Part shown: positions 18,652 through 27,532 of the stretch, piece after piece
Position numbering within the stretch: position 1 is the first letter of the stretch
Layout of the letters: every line of letters begins with the position of its first letter
DNA from: Solitalea agri
GTDB lineage: Bacteria; Bacteroidota; Bacteroidia; Sphingobacteriales; Sphingobacteriaceae
Assembly (NCBI RefSeq): GCF_023914155.1
Contig: NZ_JAMWYS010000003.1
Span: forward strand, 62,001 to 126,000
DNA: 64,000 nt
Direction of reading: 5' to 3'
Notes under the pieces: model-generated
Databases searched by the model: none
What the model saw: only the letters and a program-made list of their open reading frames with translations
Told to the model about the DNA's origin: nothing
Made by a program: the position numbers and the translations under genes

Positions 18652-19317
18652 ATGCCACAAAATCCACTTCACCAAAAACTACAGATTAAAGAGGGTTCGG
18701 CAGTATTGCTGATAAATGCACCTACAGATTACAATGCAGTCATTGGGCCTCTACCTGAAAACGCTTCACTATTTTTTGAACCTACAAGTGCAGCCGATGT
18801 AATTCAACTGTTTATTAAAAACAAAGCTGAATTAGTGGAAGAACTTAAAAAGGTTACCAAAGTCTTAAAGCCAACCACCGTATTTTGGATTTGTTACCCC
18901 AAGAAAAGCTCAGGAATTGCATCAGATTTAAATATGATGGATAGCTGGTCAGAACTTGATCAGTACGGTTTACAAGGTGTGTCCGCAGCGGCCATAAACG
19001 AAACCTGGACTGCCCTACGTTTTAAACCTATCGATCAGGTGAAAAAGTCGGAAGTACGCAACGAGGAATTAGAAAAGAATGATTATTCAGCCTACATTGA
19101 TGTACAAAACAAATTAATTACGCTACCTGCGGATTTAAAATCAGCCATGGAGGCCAGCCCAGCATCCGTTAATCATTATGAGAAACTGTCATACACTAAT
19201 AAAAAAGAATACGTATTATGGGTACTTACTGCGAAACAGGATAAAACTCGCGTTGACAGGATTCAGAAAACTGTTGAAAAACTACTACTTGGGAAGAAAA
19301 ATCCATCTGAAAAATAA
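18652..19317 (+). CDS. DUF3052-like and YdeI/OmdA two-domain protein
   Basis: This 221-residue cytoplasmic protein has an N-terminal DUF3052-like half (about 1-125: HQKLQIKEGSAVLLINAPTD, TVFWICYPKKSSGIASDL, GVSAAAINETWTALRFKP) and a C-terminal OmdA/YdeI half (LPADLKSAMEASPASVNHYE, LSYTNKKEYVLWVLTAKQ, TRVDRIQKTVEKLLLGKK). Both domains are recognised by sequence pattern; neither has a firm biochemical role. It follows the SpoU gene by 8 nt. Confidence 0.8.
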   Translation: MPQNPLHQKLQIKEGSAVLLINAPTDYNAVIGPLPENASLFFEPTSAADVIQLFIKNKAELVEELKKVTKVLKPTTVFWICYPKKSSGIASDLNMMDSWSELDQYGLQGVSAAAINETWTALRFKPIDQVKKSEVRNEELEKNDYSAYIDVQNKLITLPADLKSAMEASPASVNHYEKLSYTNKKEYVLWVLTAKQDKTRVDRIQKTVEKLLLGKKNPSEK

Positions 19318-19342
19318 ATAGTTAAACAATTTACACTCGCTC

Positions 19343-19867
19343 ATGCAATCAGAAAGCTTAACAATTCGAAGAGTTTTACCAGAAGAAGTCGATGAACTGG
19401 TAACTATCTCCCGCCAAACGTTTTTTGAATCATTTTCTTCCATGAATACTGAAGAGGATATGAAAAACTATCTCGACGAGGCTTATAGCTCAGAAAAACT
19501 AAGCAAAGAGTTAAGTGATCCGAATTCTGAATTTTACTTTGCCATTTTTGAAAGCCAACCTGTTGGTTATTTAAAGATCAACTTTGGTAATGCACAAACA
19601 GAACTAAAAGAAGATAACGGACTTGAAATTGAACGGATCTATGTTTATGCAGATTTTCAGGGAAAAAAAATTGGGCAGCAACTTTTTAACTACGCGATTG
19701 AAACGGCTAAGAGTCATCACCTTAACTATGTTTGGTTAGGGGTTTGGGAGAAAAATCAAAAAGCAATTCAGTTCTATCAGAAGAATGGCTTTAAACAATT
19801 TAGTACTCATATTTTTGTTATAGGTGATGATCCTCAAACCGATTTGATGCTAAAACTGGAACTTTAG
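19343..19867 (+). CDS. GNAT family N-acetyltransferase
   Basis: This 174-residue protein is a GNAT fold acetyl-CoA-dependent acyltransferase. The acetyl-CoA loop appears as IYVYADFQGKKIGQQLFNYA, and the C-terminal motif as YVWLGVWEKNQKAIQFYQKN and GFKQFSTHIF. The sequence resembles the RimI/PaiA-like group. The acceptor (protein N-terminus, amine or drug) is unknown. It is third in the SpoU operon. Confidence 0.9.
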   Translation: MQSESLTIRRVLPEEVDELVTISRQTFFESFSSMNTEEDMKNYLDEAYSSEKLSKELSDPNSEFYFAIFESQPVGYLKINFGNAQTELKEDNGLEIERIYVYADFQGKKIGQQLFNYAIETAKSHHLNYVWLGVWEKNQKAIQFYQKNGFKQFSTHIFVIGDDPQTDLMLKLEL

Positions 19868-19983
19868 CTAGCTGCTGGTCACCTAGTTTTCAAGTAAAAC
19901 CCAACAAACCAAAATCGCACCAAACTGAAAATCAATTAGTTGAATAAATTTTAAAATTTATTAGCAGAATTAGTAAAAAAACG

Positions 19984-19991
19984 TACTTTTG
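19984..19991 (+). promoter_or_regulatory. Bacteroidota -7 box for the SRP RNA gene
   Basis: TACTTTTG matches TAnnTTTG; TTAG lies at the -33 position with 19-nt spacing. It predicts initiation close to 19996, the first base of the RNA closing stem. Confidence 0.65.
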
Positions 19992-19995
19992 TGCC

Positions 19996-20100
19996 GGGTA
20001 AGTCTTGTACGACCAGCTCCCGTTGAACTCCCCCAGGTTCGGAAGGAAGCAAGGGTAGATGGTTGTAGCGGTGCGATATAAGGTGCTTACCCATTTTTTT
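19996..20100 (+). ncRNA. ffs: Signal recognition particle RNA (4.5S type)
   Basis: The closing stem GGGTAAG (19996-20002) pairs with CTTACCC (20086-20092). The apical domain contains the conserved SRP RNA core (around 20033-20056, with GGTTCGGAAGGAAGCA including the tetraloop and the asymmetric AGCA side), which binds the M domain of Ffh. A T run at 20094-20100 ends the transcript. This short form lacks an Alu domain. It is transcribed from its own -7 box. Confidence 0.95.
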
Positions 20101-20177
20101 ATTTTAGGGCAAGTCAAAAATCCTCCGCTCAACAATTCTTAAACTCTATTTTGCAAATCTCATATCTTAAATAAATA

Positions 20178-20843
20178 ATGAAATTTTTCATCGATACCGC
20201 CAATCTGGCACAAATCAAAGAAGCTCAGGATTTAGGAGTATTAGACGGTGTAACCACCAATCCTTCGTTAATGGCTAAAGAAGGCATTACTGGCGACGAT
20301 AACGTGATGGCACATTACAAAGCTATTTGTGATTTGGTTGACGATAACGTAAGTGCTGAAGTAATTGCTACTGATTTCGAAGGCATGATTGAAGAAGGTG
20401 AGCGCTTAGCTGCAATCGACAAAAAAATTGTAGTGAAAGTTCCTATGATTGCTGATGGTGTTAAAGCATTAAAATACTTCTCTAAAAAAGGCATCCGTAC
20501 CAATTGTACTTTAGTTTTCTCTGCTGGCCAGGCTTTATTGGCTGCCAAAGCAGGTGCAACTTATGTATCTCCTTTCTTAGGTCGTTTAGATGATATTTCA
20601 ACTGACGGTTTACTGTTAATTGAAGATATCCGTTTGATTTACGATAACTACGGTTTCGAAACTCAAATTTTATCAGCTTCGGTTCGTCACCCAATGCACA
20701 TTATTGAGTGTGCTAAAATTGGTTCTGATGTTATGACCGGACCTCTTTCTGCTATCAAAGCATTATTGAAACACCCATTAACCGATATCGGTTTGCAACA
20801 GTTCTTAGCTGATCATGCTAAAGCCGCTGCAACAGTTAAATAA
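20178..20843 (+). CDS. fsa: Fructose-6-phosphate aldolase / transaldolase-like protein
   Basis: This 221-residue TIM-barrel enzyme belongs to the small transaldolase (TalC/FSA) subfamily. It starts [20 protein letters not shown], has DGVTTNPSL, the Schiff-base lysine K87 in [28 protein letters not shown], and the PFLGRLDDI loop. FSA members cleave or form fructose 6-phosphate; short transaldolases transfer dihydroxyacetone. The two activities cannot be separated here with certainty. A strong hairpin terminator follows. Confidence 0.92.
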   Translation: MKFFIDTANLAQIKEAQDLGVLDGVTTNPSLMAKEGITGDDNVMAHYKAICDLVDDNVSAEVIATDFEGMIEEGERLAAIDKKIVVKVPMIADGVKALKYFSKKGIRTNCTLVFSAGQALLAAKAGATYVSPFLGRLDDISTDGLLLIEDIRLIYDNYGFETQILSASVRHPMHIIECAKIGSDVMTGPLSAIKALLKHPLTDIGLQQFLADHAKAAATVK

Positions 20844-20872
20844 GCCTGTTTTAATTATAGTTTAGCATATTT

Positions 20873-20904
20873 AAAAAGGTCGATTCGTAATGAATCGACC
20901 TTTT
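20873..20904 (+). terminator. Rho-independent terminator
   Basis: AAAAGGTCGATTC pairs with GAATCGACCTTTT around a 5-nt loop, after the aldolase gene. A and T runs on both sides allow use in both directions. Confidence 0.88.
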
Positions 20905-20986
20905 CTTCTTTTGATAACATATTAGTTTGTATCTGAAAAGCTCAAAATTCTCCTAATCACAAATGTTCCGTAACAGTCGTTTTCTC

Positions 20987-21520
20987 TTATAGTTTTTCAT
21001 TAATAAGTTTTATCCACTCAGTTCCAAACACCCTTAATTCATAAATCCAAATGAATTGAGTCTTATTATCTATATACCAATATTCCTGAAAAAGGTCAAT
21101 CCATAGCCCATTTTTATAGTTATGATCGTAAAGAGAGAATGTGTCATTATCTAACTTAATAATGTCTTCAAAATTGTCAATTACAAAATCCGTCTTTATA
21201 TTAAAAACAGCAATATCCGAAAAGTTACTCAATGAAAAATAATTAGTCAGGGAAAGCTTTTCCTTAATCGTAAGTAGTCTTTTTAATAGGTCTGTTGATT
21301 TGTCTACTGGAAAGCTAATATTCAAAAAGTTAAAGTCGAAATCTGAACTGTTAAGTTGAATTTGATGTTCGTCAATTTGTTCAATTGACAACACGTCATC
21401 GTCAGAAAATTGTTTATTGGCAATTGCAGATAGATTTTCAAGCAAACCAGGAAGACGTTTCTTTCTGTCCTCTTGTCTGAGTAACATTTTAATTCTCTCT
21501 TGTCGTGGTTCAATTGTCAT
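20987..21520 (-). CDS. Hypothetical cytoplasmic protein
   Basis: This 177-residue protein has no signal peptide or membrane segment. It starts with a charged helix (RQERIKMLLRQEDRKKRLPG) and continues as mixed alpha/beta sequence with many aromatic residues near the end (LFQEYWYIDNKTQFIWIYE). I do not recognise a family. It lies 16 nt after the DUF3810 gene in the same direction, so it may share that transcript. Confidence 0.6.
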   Translation of the reverse strand: MTIEPRQERIKMLLRQEDRKKRLPGLLENLSAIANKQFSDDDVLSIEQIDEHQIQLNSSDFDFNFLNISFPVDKSTDLLKRLLTIKEKLSLTNYFSLSNFSDIAVFNIKTDFVIDNFEDIIKLDNDTFSLYDHNYKNGLWIDLFQEYWYIDNKTQFIWIYELRVFGTEWIKLINEKL

Positions 21521-21536
21521 TGTAAGATCACTCTAA

Positions 21537-22634
21537 CTATTTATTTTGAGCCATACTCTTCTGATCGTAATATCCTACCAATAAGTTCACAAACTCATTA
21601 TAGCTTCTAATTCCTTTAGGCTGATTATTAGTTTTCAAAAACCAGTCGTAATACCATTCGAAATAAGGCTCAATAGCACTCGAATAACTCATCCAAAACT
21701 TTCTATACTCTTTGATATCCTCTTTAACGCCTTTATTTAAGCTCCGATAGCATTGTTTTCGCGCCACTGAATCCATCCTACCCAATTCACCCGCCGTATA
21801 CATGAAGGCTTCGAGTTCTGCGGAGTAAATAAAAAAGGTATTATTGGTTTTCAGTGCGGTTAAATAACCTACAAAATTGGCTTCCTGCTCAGCTGAAATA
21901 CCACTTTGATGGGCCATTTCGTGACAAATGGTGAAAGGCAAGCTAAATTTTGGAGGATCGGTATTTACCTGTGCCTCGCCAGAAAAAGGATTATAATAAC
22001 CACCTATTCCCGAATAGTTCATCAGTTTTTTATACAAGGATGTTTTAGTAGAATAAAACTTGAAATTAAATGATGGATATTCCTTATAGCCTGTTTTAGC
22101 AATCTCGTACAAATCTGTAGTTGAGAGTGTGGACTTATATTGCTTCAGCGAATCATTGGTGAGCTTTAAATGTGTTTCGTTTACTCTTTTAGCCAAGAAT
22201 AAGGCTAGCTGAGTCAGTTGTTCTTTTTCAACTTTTTCAGTAGAAATATTCATTTGTTCACTTAATGGTTCTCTGAAATAATTAAATCCCCAGCAAATCT
22301 GAAAAATCAAATAAGCTCCAATAAATAAATACCCCGCTTTAACCAATCCTGAAAGAAGTCTTGTCCATCTCTTTTCTTTTGTTTTGATCAGTGTTCGTAC
22401 AAACTTTATAGTATTTAACAACACCAATAAAATAACAATGGAATAGAAAACATCACCCAAACTAAAAGGCAACCACCCAGTAATTAGTCGAAGAGCACCT
22501 GAAATAAATTTGTAAACGTAGCCGAAATAAACATTTTCAATAAGAAGTGTGTAGTCACCAATCAGCCTAAAAACAAACAGTAAAAGAAGCAAAGTTGCTA
22601 GCCAATAAACATTTATTTTAAGCTGTTTATCCAT
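21537..22634 (-). CDS. DUF3810 family membrane protein with HExxH motif
   Basis: This 365-residue protein has about three N-terminal transmembrane segments (residues 8-115) and then a soluble domain with FTICHEMAHQSGISAEQEANF, a zinc-peptidase-like HExxH followed by a downstream glutamate. It matches the DUF3810 family of Bacteroidota. Peptidase activity is suggested by the motif but not established. It follows gmhB by only 3 nt, so it belongs to the same operon. Confidence 0.85.
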   Translation of the reverse strand: MDKQLKINVYWLATLLLLLFVFRLIGDYTLLIENVYFGYVYKFISGALRLITGWLPFSLGDVFYSIVILLVLLNTIKFVRTLIKTKEKRWTRLLSGLVKAGYLFIGAYLIFQICWGFNYFREPLSEQMNISTEKVEKEQLTQLALFLAKRVNETHLKLTNDSLKQYKSTLSTTDLYEIAKTGYKEYPSFNFKFYSTKTSLYKKLMNYSGIGGYYNPFSGEAQVNTDPPKFSLPFTICHEMAHQSGISAEQEANFVGYLTALKTNNTFFIYSAELEAFMYTAGELGRMDSVARKQCYRSLNKGVKEDIKEYRKFWMSYSSAIEPYFEWYYDWFLKTNNQPKGIRSYNEFVNLLVGYYDQKSMAQNK

Positions 22635-22637
22635 AAA

Positions 22638-23126
22638 CTAAGCAGTAATTAAATGAAGAATTTCAGAAATTGGTTGGTCGCTATCAATCAATATACCGGT
22701 TACTCCTGCCTTCTCCCCCGCTTCCACATCTCGCTCCCGGTCTCCAATAAAGTAAGACTTGGTTTTGTCAATATCAAAACGAGCAATCGCTTTTTCTAAA
22801 AGCAAAGAACCTGGCTTTCGGCAAAAGCAATTGCTGGTATATTCTGGATGATGATTGCAATAATATATTTCGGTAAATTCTACACCATGCTCTGCATATT
22901 GCCGACGCATTTCACCATGCATTGCCTGCAAAGTTTCTTCGGTATACCAGCCTTTAGCCAAACCACCCTGATTAGTTACTACTATTAATAAGAATCCTCT
23001 TTCCTGCAGTTCCTTTAAAGGTTTGAAATTATGCTCCAGAACTTGAAAATCTTGAAGGGTGCATACATAGTCACCTAATTCCTTATTTAAAACACCATCA
23101 CGGTCGAGGAAAACAGCTTTGTTCAT
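22638..23126 (-). CDS. gmhB: D-glycero-D-manno-heptose 1,7-bisphosphate 7-phosphatase
   Basis: This 162-residue HAD phosphatase removes the 7-phosphate of heptose bisphosphate during ADP-heptose synthesis. HAD motif I is FLDRDGVLN, motif II VTNQGG, motif III includes the lysine of CFCRKPGSLL, and motif IV is YFIGDRERDVEAGEKAG. The GmhB zinc loop is seen as YCNHHPEYTSNCFC. The related HisB-N phosphatase is an alternative, but the standalone length and zinc loop favour GmhB. No other heptose genes are in the window. Confidence 0.9.
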   Translation of the reverse strand: MNKAVFLDRDGVLNKELGDYVCTLQDFQVLEHNFKPLKELQERGFLLIVVTNQGGLAKGWYTEETLQAMHGEMRRQYAEHGVEFTEIYYCNHHPEYTSNCFCRKPGSLLLEKAIARFDIDKTKSYFIGDRERDVEAGEKAGVTGILIDSDQPISEILHLITA

Positions 23127-23259
23127 ATTATTCTTGGGCTTCAGATACCTTTAGGTTGAAATTTCAATCAAATTTTACAATCTATCGTATCTGTTTTGCA
23201 AATATGTATAATTAAATATCTTTACTAAAACACAAAAACAATAAACCTTAAACAATCTA

Positions 23260-23679
23260 ATGGATTTAAATTTCACTGATCAGGTAAACTATCTGGCTGT
23301 CATTGTGGCTTCTGTGCTCTATTTTTTTCTAGGAGCTATGTGGTATTCTCCGATGCTTTTTGGCAATAAATGGATGGCGGCATTGGGAAAAACGAAAGAA
23401 GACCTTATCAGACATAGCATAGGTATCACCTACATATTAACCTTTGTAGGGATTTTTTTGGCAGTATTAACCCTATCCTTTATTTTTCATGCTTTGCATA
23501 TTAGCAACGGTATCGAGGGATTAAAAGTAGGTTTATTATTAACCCTTGCATTTGGCGGAACCACCTCCTTAATAAATTCGCTGTTTGCCGACCGTCCGCA
23601 GGCTTTATTTTATATCAACTTAGGATACCATGCTGTTGGTCTTTCTTTGTCTGGTTTTATTATCGGTATTTGGCAATAA
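23260..23679 (+). CDS. DUF1761 family small membrane protein
   Basis: This 139-residue protein has four predicted transmembrane helices and the family signature GAMWYSPMLFGNKWMAALGK near residue 30. DUF1761 proteins are of unknown function. It lies 23 nt before the OPT transporter gene, so they are likely co-transcribed. Confidence 0.85.
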   Translation: MDLNFTDQVNYLAVIVASVLYFFLGAMWYSPMLFGNKWMAALGKTKEDLIRHSIGITYILTFVGIFLAVLTLSFIFHALHISNGIEGLKVGLLLTLAFGGTTSLINSLFADRPQALFYINLGYHAVGLSLSGFIIGIWQ

Positions 23680-23702
23680 ATAAATTTCTCAATAGCAATT
23701 TC

Positions 23703-25745
23703 ATGCAAGAATCTACTCATCAATTTAAACCTTATGTTTCGGCCGATACCAAAATGGCTGAATTTACCATTAAATCGGTCATATTAGGTGGTATCTTCGG
23801 AATCATCTTTGGCGCGGCCAATGTGTATTTGGCACTTAAAGCAGGCTTAACTGTTTCGGCTTCTATACCGATCTCAGTAATGGCAATTTCATTGGGCCGA
23901 AAGCTGTTTAAAACCACCATTTTAGAGAACAATATTATCCAAACGGCAGGTTCTGCCGGAGAATCCATAGCTTCCGGTGTGGCCTTTACGTTGCCCGCAT
24001 TTTTATTTCTTTCGATCGCTGAAGGAGGCAAAAGCGTTGGCGCAGATTATTTCAACTATTTGACCATCTTCACTCTAGCAGCTATGGGTGGAATTTTGGG
24101 AACATTAATGATGATTCCGCTTAGAAGATCATTGATTGTAAAGGAACATGGCAACTTACCTTATCCTGAAGGAACAGCCTGTGCATCGGTTCTAATTGCC
24201 GGTGAAAAAGGTGGTGACTTTTCAAAAACAGCTTATCAGGGTTTAGGGTTCGCTATTTTATATGCCATTTTTCAAAAAATCTTCAATCTGATTGCAGCTG
24301 TACCAGCATGGACAACCCAGCAAACTAATAAATATTTCCCATCAGCAACTGTTAGCGGTGAGATTACACCCGAGTACTTAGGTGTGGGATATATTATCGG
24401 CCCTCGAATTGCCGGTGTATTAGTGGCTGGTGGAGTATTGGCATCATTAGCTCTGATCCCCCTTTTAGCCTTTTTAGTTCCAGGAGAGACTGTTGCCACC
24501 CAATTGATCAAGCTGGGCTACATGAAAGATCTGGTAACTGCTGGAGGAGATTTAGGCTGGAATCCAATCACAAAAACTTTTGAAGACACTGCATCGGCTA
24601 TATACTATGCTTACGTAAGGCAAATTGGTGCTGGAGCCGTAGCTATTGGTGGTTTAATGACCCTTTTAAAAAGCATCCCGACCATTGTACGATCGTTTAA
24701 AGAAAGTTTAGGCTCTTTAAATGACCGCCAAACGGATGCAAATGTTTCCAGAACCGAACGCGACCTTTCTTTCCGGGTAGTAATTATCGGAAGTGTAATT
24801 TTAGTTTTATTAATTCTATTTATGCCTCAAATACCAAGTAGTACCTTACTCGGTAAACTACTGATAGGTATTTTGGTAATTGTGTTTGGCTTTTTCTTTG
24901 TCACGGTTTCAAGCAGAATTGTAGGTTTGATTGGATCTAGTTCAAACCCCATTTCAGGTATGACCATTGCAACATTAATGGGAACCTGTTTAATTTTTAT
25001 AAGTGTAGGATGGACTGGTAAACTTTTTGAGCCGATGGCTTTAGTAGTTGGAGCAATCATTTGTATTGCTGCCGCAAACGCCGGAGCTACCTCTCAGGAT
25101 TTGAAAACCGGTTACATTATAGGAGCAACACCCAAATACCAACAATTAGCTTTATTTATTGGAGCTGTTGTCTCTTCTGTTGTTATTGGTGCAACAATCA
25201 AAATGTTAGATACCCCTACCGAAGCCGCCTTGAGGGAAGGTATTACACATACCATTGGAACGAAAGCGTTTCCTGCTCCTCAGGGAACCTTAATGGCAAC
25301 CTTAATCAGGGGATTATTATCCTTTAACCTCGATTGGCAGTTCGTATTGGTTGGAGCATTTTTGTCCATTACTATCGAATTGTGTGGAGTAAATGCACTT
25401 TCTTTCGCGGTGGGAGCTTACCTTCCACTGTCCACTACCCTTCCGATTTTTGTTGGTGGTGCAATAAAAGGTTTGGTTGATTGGAAGATGAAAAAGCAAG
25501 GTCGTCATGAAGATGATGAACTTGGCAAAGGAAGTTTATTCGCAACGGGTTTAGTTGCCGGAGGTGCCGTTGCCGGAGTATTAATTGCCTTTGCAGCAGT
25601 ATTGTTTGAGAAGCAGCTACAGGCAATCAGCTGGCAAACTTCTCTTGAAAAAGCACTTGGTCACGGCGGTTATCAGTTACTTGGAACAGCGCTGTTTGCC
25701 TTCATGGGCCTGGTATTATATCGTATAGCCATGAAAAAAGAATAA
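23703..25745 (+). CDS. OPT family oligopeptide transporter
   Basis: This protein of 680 residues has about 14-16 transmembrane helices and the OPT family pattern, e.g. GANVYLALKAGLTVSASIP, NLPYPEGTACASVLIAGEKG and SFAVGAYLPLSTTLPIFVGG. Bacterial OPT proteins import oligopeptides or metal chelates with protons. The NPYPEGTA-like motif places it in the OPT/YSL branch common in Bacteroidota. The start is the ATG at 23703; an upstream in-frame TTG would overlap the DUF1761 gene. The exact substrate is unknown. Confidence 0.92.
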   Translation: MQESTHQFKPYVSADTKMAEFTIKSVILGGIFGIIFGAANVYLALKAGLTVSASIPISVMAISLGRKLFKTTILENNIIQTAGSAGESIASGVAFTLPAFLFLSIAEGGKSVGADYFNYLTIFTLAAMGGILGTLMMIPLRRSLIVKEHGNLPYPEGTACASVLIAGEKGGDFSKTAYQGLGFAILYAIFQKIFNLIAAVPAWTTQQTNKYFPSATVSGEITPEYLGVGYIIGPRIAGVLVAGGVLASLALIPLLAFLVPGETVATQLIKLGYMKDLVTAGGDLGWNPITKTFEDTASAIYYAYVRQIGAGAVAIGGLMTLLKSIPTIVRSFKESLGSLNDRQTDANVSRTERDLSFRVVIIGSVILVLLILFMPQIPSSTLLGKLLIGILVIVFGFFFVTVSSRIVGLIGSSSNPISGMTIATLMGTCLIFISVGWTGKLFEPMALVVGAIICIAAANAGATSQDLKTGYIIGATPKYQQLALFIGAVVSSVVIGATIKMLDTPTEAALREGITHTIGTKAFPAPQGTLMATLIRGLLSFNLDWQFVLVGAFLSITIELCGVNALSFAVGAYLPLSTTLPIFVGGAIKGLVDWKMKKQGRHEDDELGKGSLFATGLVAGGAVAGVLIAFAAVLFEKQLQAISWQTSLEKALGHGGYQLLGTALFAFMGLVLYRIAMKKE

Positions 25746-25851
25746 AATTAATTTAAAATTTGAGGATGTGAAGATTTAAAATATTTTACCACATCCTCAA
25801 ATTATTCATTTTAGAAAACAGGCTCGTAATTATTAAATTCTCAAATTACTC

Positions 25852-25882
25852 TTGCTTTATATTTTCGAAATCCTTTTCTTTG
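25852..25882 (+). promoter_or_regulatory. Candidate promoter for the SAM-I leader and hom
   Basis: TTG at 25852-25854 and TTTCTTTG at 25875-25882 (one mismatch to TAnnTTTG) are 20 nt apart, and predict initiation about 20 nt before the aptamer. Confidence 0.45.
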
Positions 25883-25906
25883 CGTTCGTAAAAGTTCTTT
25901 AATATT

Positions 25907-26017
25907 CTTATCCAGAAAGACGGAGGGACAGGCCCTGTGAAGTCTTAGCAACCTTAATGATCTTGCATTAAAAGGTGCTAATTCCTGTGACACGTAAATT
26001 GTTGTCATGAAGATAAG
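25907..26017 (+). ncRNA. SAM-I (S-box) riboswitch upstream of homoserine dehydrogenase
   Basis: The P1 stem CTTATC/GATAAG closes the element perfectly. The conserved S-box core is present: GACGGAGGGACAGGCCCTGT, then TGAAGTCTTAGCAACC and GGTGCTAATTCCTG. S-box RNAs bind S-adenosylmethionine and lower expression of methionine-related genes when SAM is plentiful. Here that would limit homoserine supply. The 158-nt downstream stretch shows no obvious terminator, so the expression platform is uncertain. Confidence 0.95.
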
Positions 26018-26175
26018 CTAGTAGAAATTCAATTCGATATTTTTCCTCCACCTTTTCTTCCTGAACACACATTTAAACAGTCATAGATAAAATCGACTTT
26101 TAACTTATTTACCTGCTATTTGTTCTGGCATCAGAATTCAGCCTTTTACATTTTATTTATCGCTGAAAAAATAAT

Positions 26176-27417
26176 ATGAGCACAAAAATTAAATTAGGTT
26201 TATTTGGATTTGGCTGTGTGGGCCAGGGTTTGTACAATGTGTTAAACCAAACTGAGGGTATCAAAGCGGAGATTGTAAAAATCTGTATCAAAAACCCAAA
26301 CAAAAAAAGAAGCTTATCTGCAGATTACTTCACTCTTGAAAAAGATGAAATTCTTTTCAATGAAGATATTAATGTAGTTGTTGAGATGATTGATGATGCA
26401 GAGGCTGCGTTTCAAATTGTAAAAACGGCCTTACAAAATGGAAAGGCTGTAGTTTCAGCAAATAAAAAAATGATTGCCGATCATTTTGACGAGCTTTATC
26501 AATTACAAAAACAATACAATGCCCCGTTATTGTACGAAGCATCTGCTTGTGCAAGTATTCCAATCATCAGAAATCTGGAAGAATATTATGACAATGACCT
26601 TTTAGGCGCAGTTGAAGGCATTTTCAACGGTTCTACGAATTATATTCTTACCAAAATTTTTAAAGACAACATTGATTTTGATACCGCTTTAAAACAGGCG
26701 CAAGAAATTGGCTTTGCTGAAACAGACCCTACTCTTGATGTTGAGGCGTATGATCCTAAATATAAACTATGCATTATTTTAGCTCATACATTCGGTCTTT
26801 TCGTTAAGCCTGAAGAAGTATTTAACTACGGAATTCAAAACTTGTCGACTTTTGACATCCAATATGCAAATGAAAAAGGTTACAAGATCAAACTAATAGC
26901 TTTTTGCCGTAAGGTGGATAATAAAATCGTTGCAGGTGTTTTACCTCGTTTTATTAAACCTGATAATAAGCTCTACAATATCGAAAATGAGTACAATGGT
27001 ATTTTGGTTGAGAGTGCATTTACTGAATCACAATTCTTTGCTGGTAAAGGCGCGGGAAGTAACCCAACAGGATCTGCAGTGCTTTCTGATATTTCAGCAC
27101 TAACCTATAGCTACAAATACGAGTACAAAAAGCATAACCGTGGAGCTAAGGTTGAACTTACCGATGATTTTTCTATTGATCTATATGTTCGCTATTCAAC
27201 GGCTAACCCTATTGATACAAAATTGTTCACCAACATTAAAGAGTCATATGCCAATCATGAGTCGGCTTACATTGTTGGGAGCATTAATTTTGCTGCTTTG
27301 CGTCAATCAGATTTAATCAAACGAAAAGACATTAACCTGATTGTAGCAGCCGACACAAAATTTGAAAAACTTCAAAATAGTATACAAAGTTTGGAGGAAG
27401 AAACCGTAGCTCTGTAA
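26176..27417 (+). CDS. hom: Homoserine dehydrogenase
   Basis: This 413-residue enzyme reduces aspartate semialdehyde to homoserine, the branch-point precursor for methionine and threonine. The NAD(P)-binding start is LGLFGFGCVGQGLYNVL; the catalytic domain has ASACASIPIIRNLEEYY, GIFNGSTNYILTKIF and GFAETDPTLDVEAYDPKYKL with the conserved catalytic lysine and acidic residues. No aspartokinase domain is fused and a canonical ACT domain is not obvious. Control by the SAM-I riboswitch upstream ties it to methionine need. A terminator follows. Confidence 0.94.
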   Translation: MSTKIKLGLFGFGCVGQGLYNVLNQTEGIKAEIVKICIKNPNKKRSLSADYFTLEKDEILFNEDINVVVEMIDDAEAAFQIVKTALQNGKAVVSANKKMIADHFDELYQLQKQYNAPLLYEASACASIPIIRNLEEYYDNDLLGAVEGIFNGSTNYILTKIFKDNIDFDTALKQAQEIGFAETDPTLDVEAYDPKYKLCIILAHTFGLFVKPEEVFNYGIQNLSTFDIQYANEKGYKIKLIAFCRKVDNKIVAGVLPRFIKPDNKLYNIENEYNGILVESAFTESQFFAGKGAGSNPTGSAVLSDISALTYSYKYEYKKHNRGAKVELTDDFSIDLYVRYSTANPIDTKLFTNIKESYANHESAYIVGSINFAALRQSDLIKRKDINLIVAADTKFEKLQNSIQSLEEETVAL

Positions 27418-27440
27418 TTTAGAAAGTTTTATAAATAAGA

Positions 27441-27479
27441 AAATGCCTGTTGAACTTTTTTGTTACACGGGCATTTTTA
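27441..27479 (+). terminator. Rho-independent terminator
   Basis: AAATGCCTGT pairs with ACACGGGCATTT (one G-U pair, small inner mismatch) with a closing AAC/GTT and a T-rich loop, followed by a T run, after hom. Confidence 0.8.
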
Positions 27480-27532
27480 TTTATATTCATCTCTCTAACA
27501 ATATTTTACGCTAACTCTAACACTAATTAATA

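Larger units (their letters stand above)
25746..26175 (+). other. 430-bp region holding the hom promoter, riboswitch and leader
   Basis: The region contains a candidate promoter (25852-25882), a SAM-I aptamer (25907-26017) and a 158-nt segment up to the ATG of homoserine dehydrogenase. No reading frame was seen. No hairpin followed by a U run was found after the aptamer. Confidence 0.7.

Noticed and set aside
19932-20135. Minus-strand frame over the SRP RNA
   Set aside because: It is explained entirely by the structured SRP RNA gene on the plus strand.
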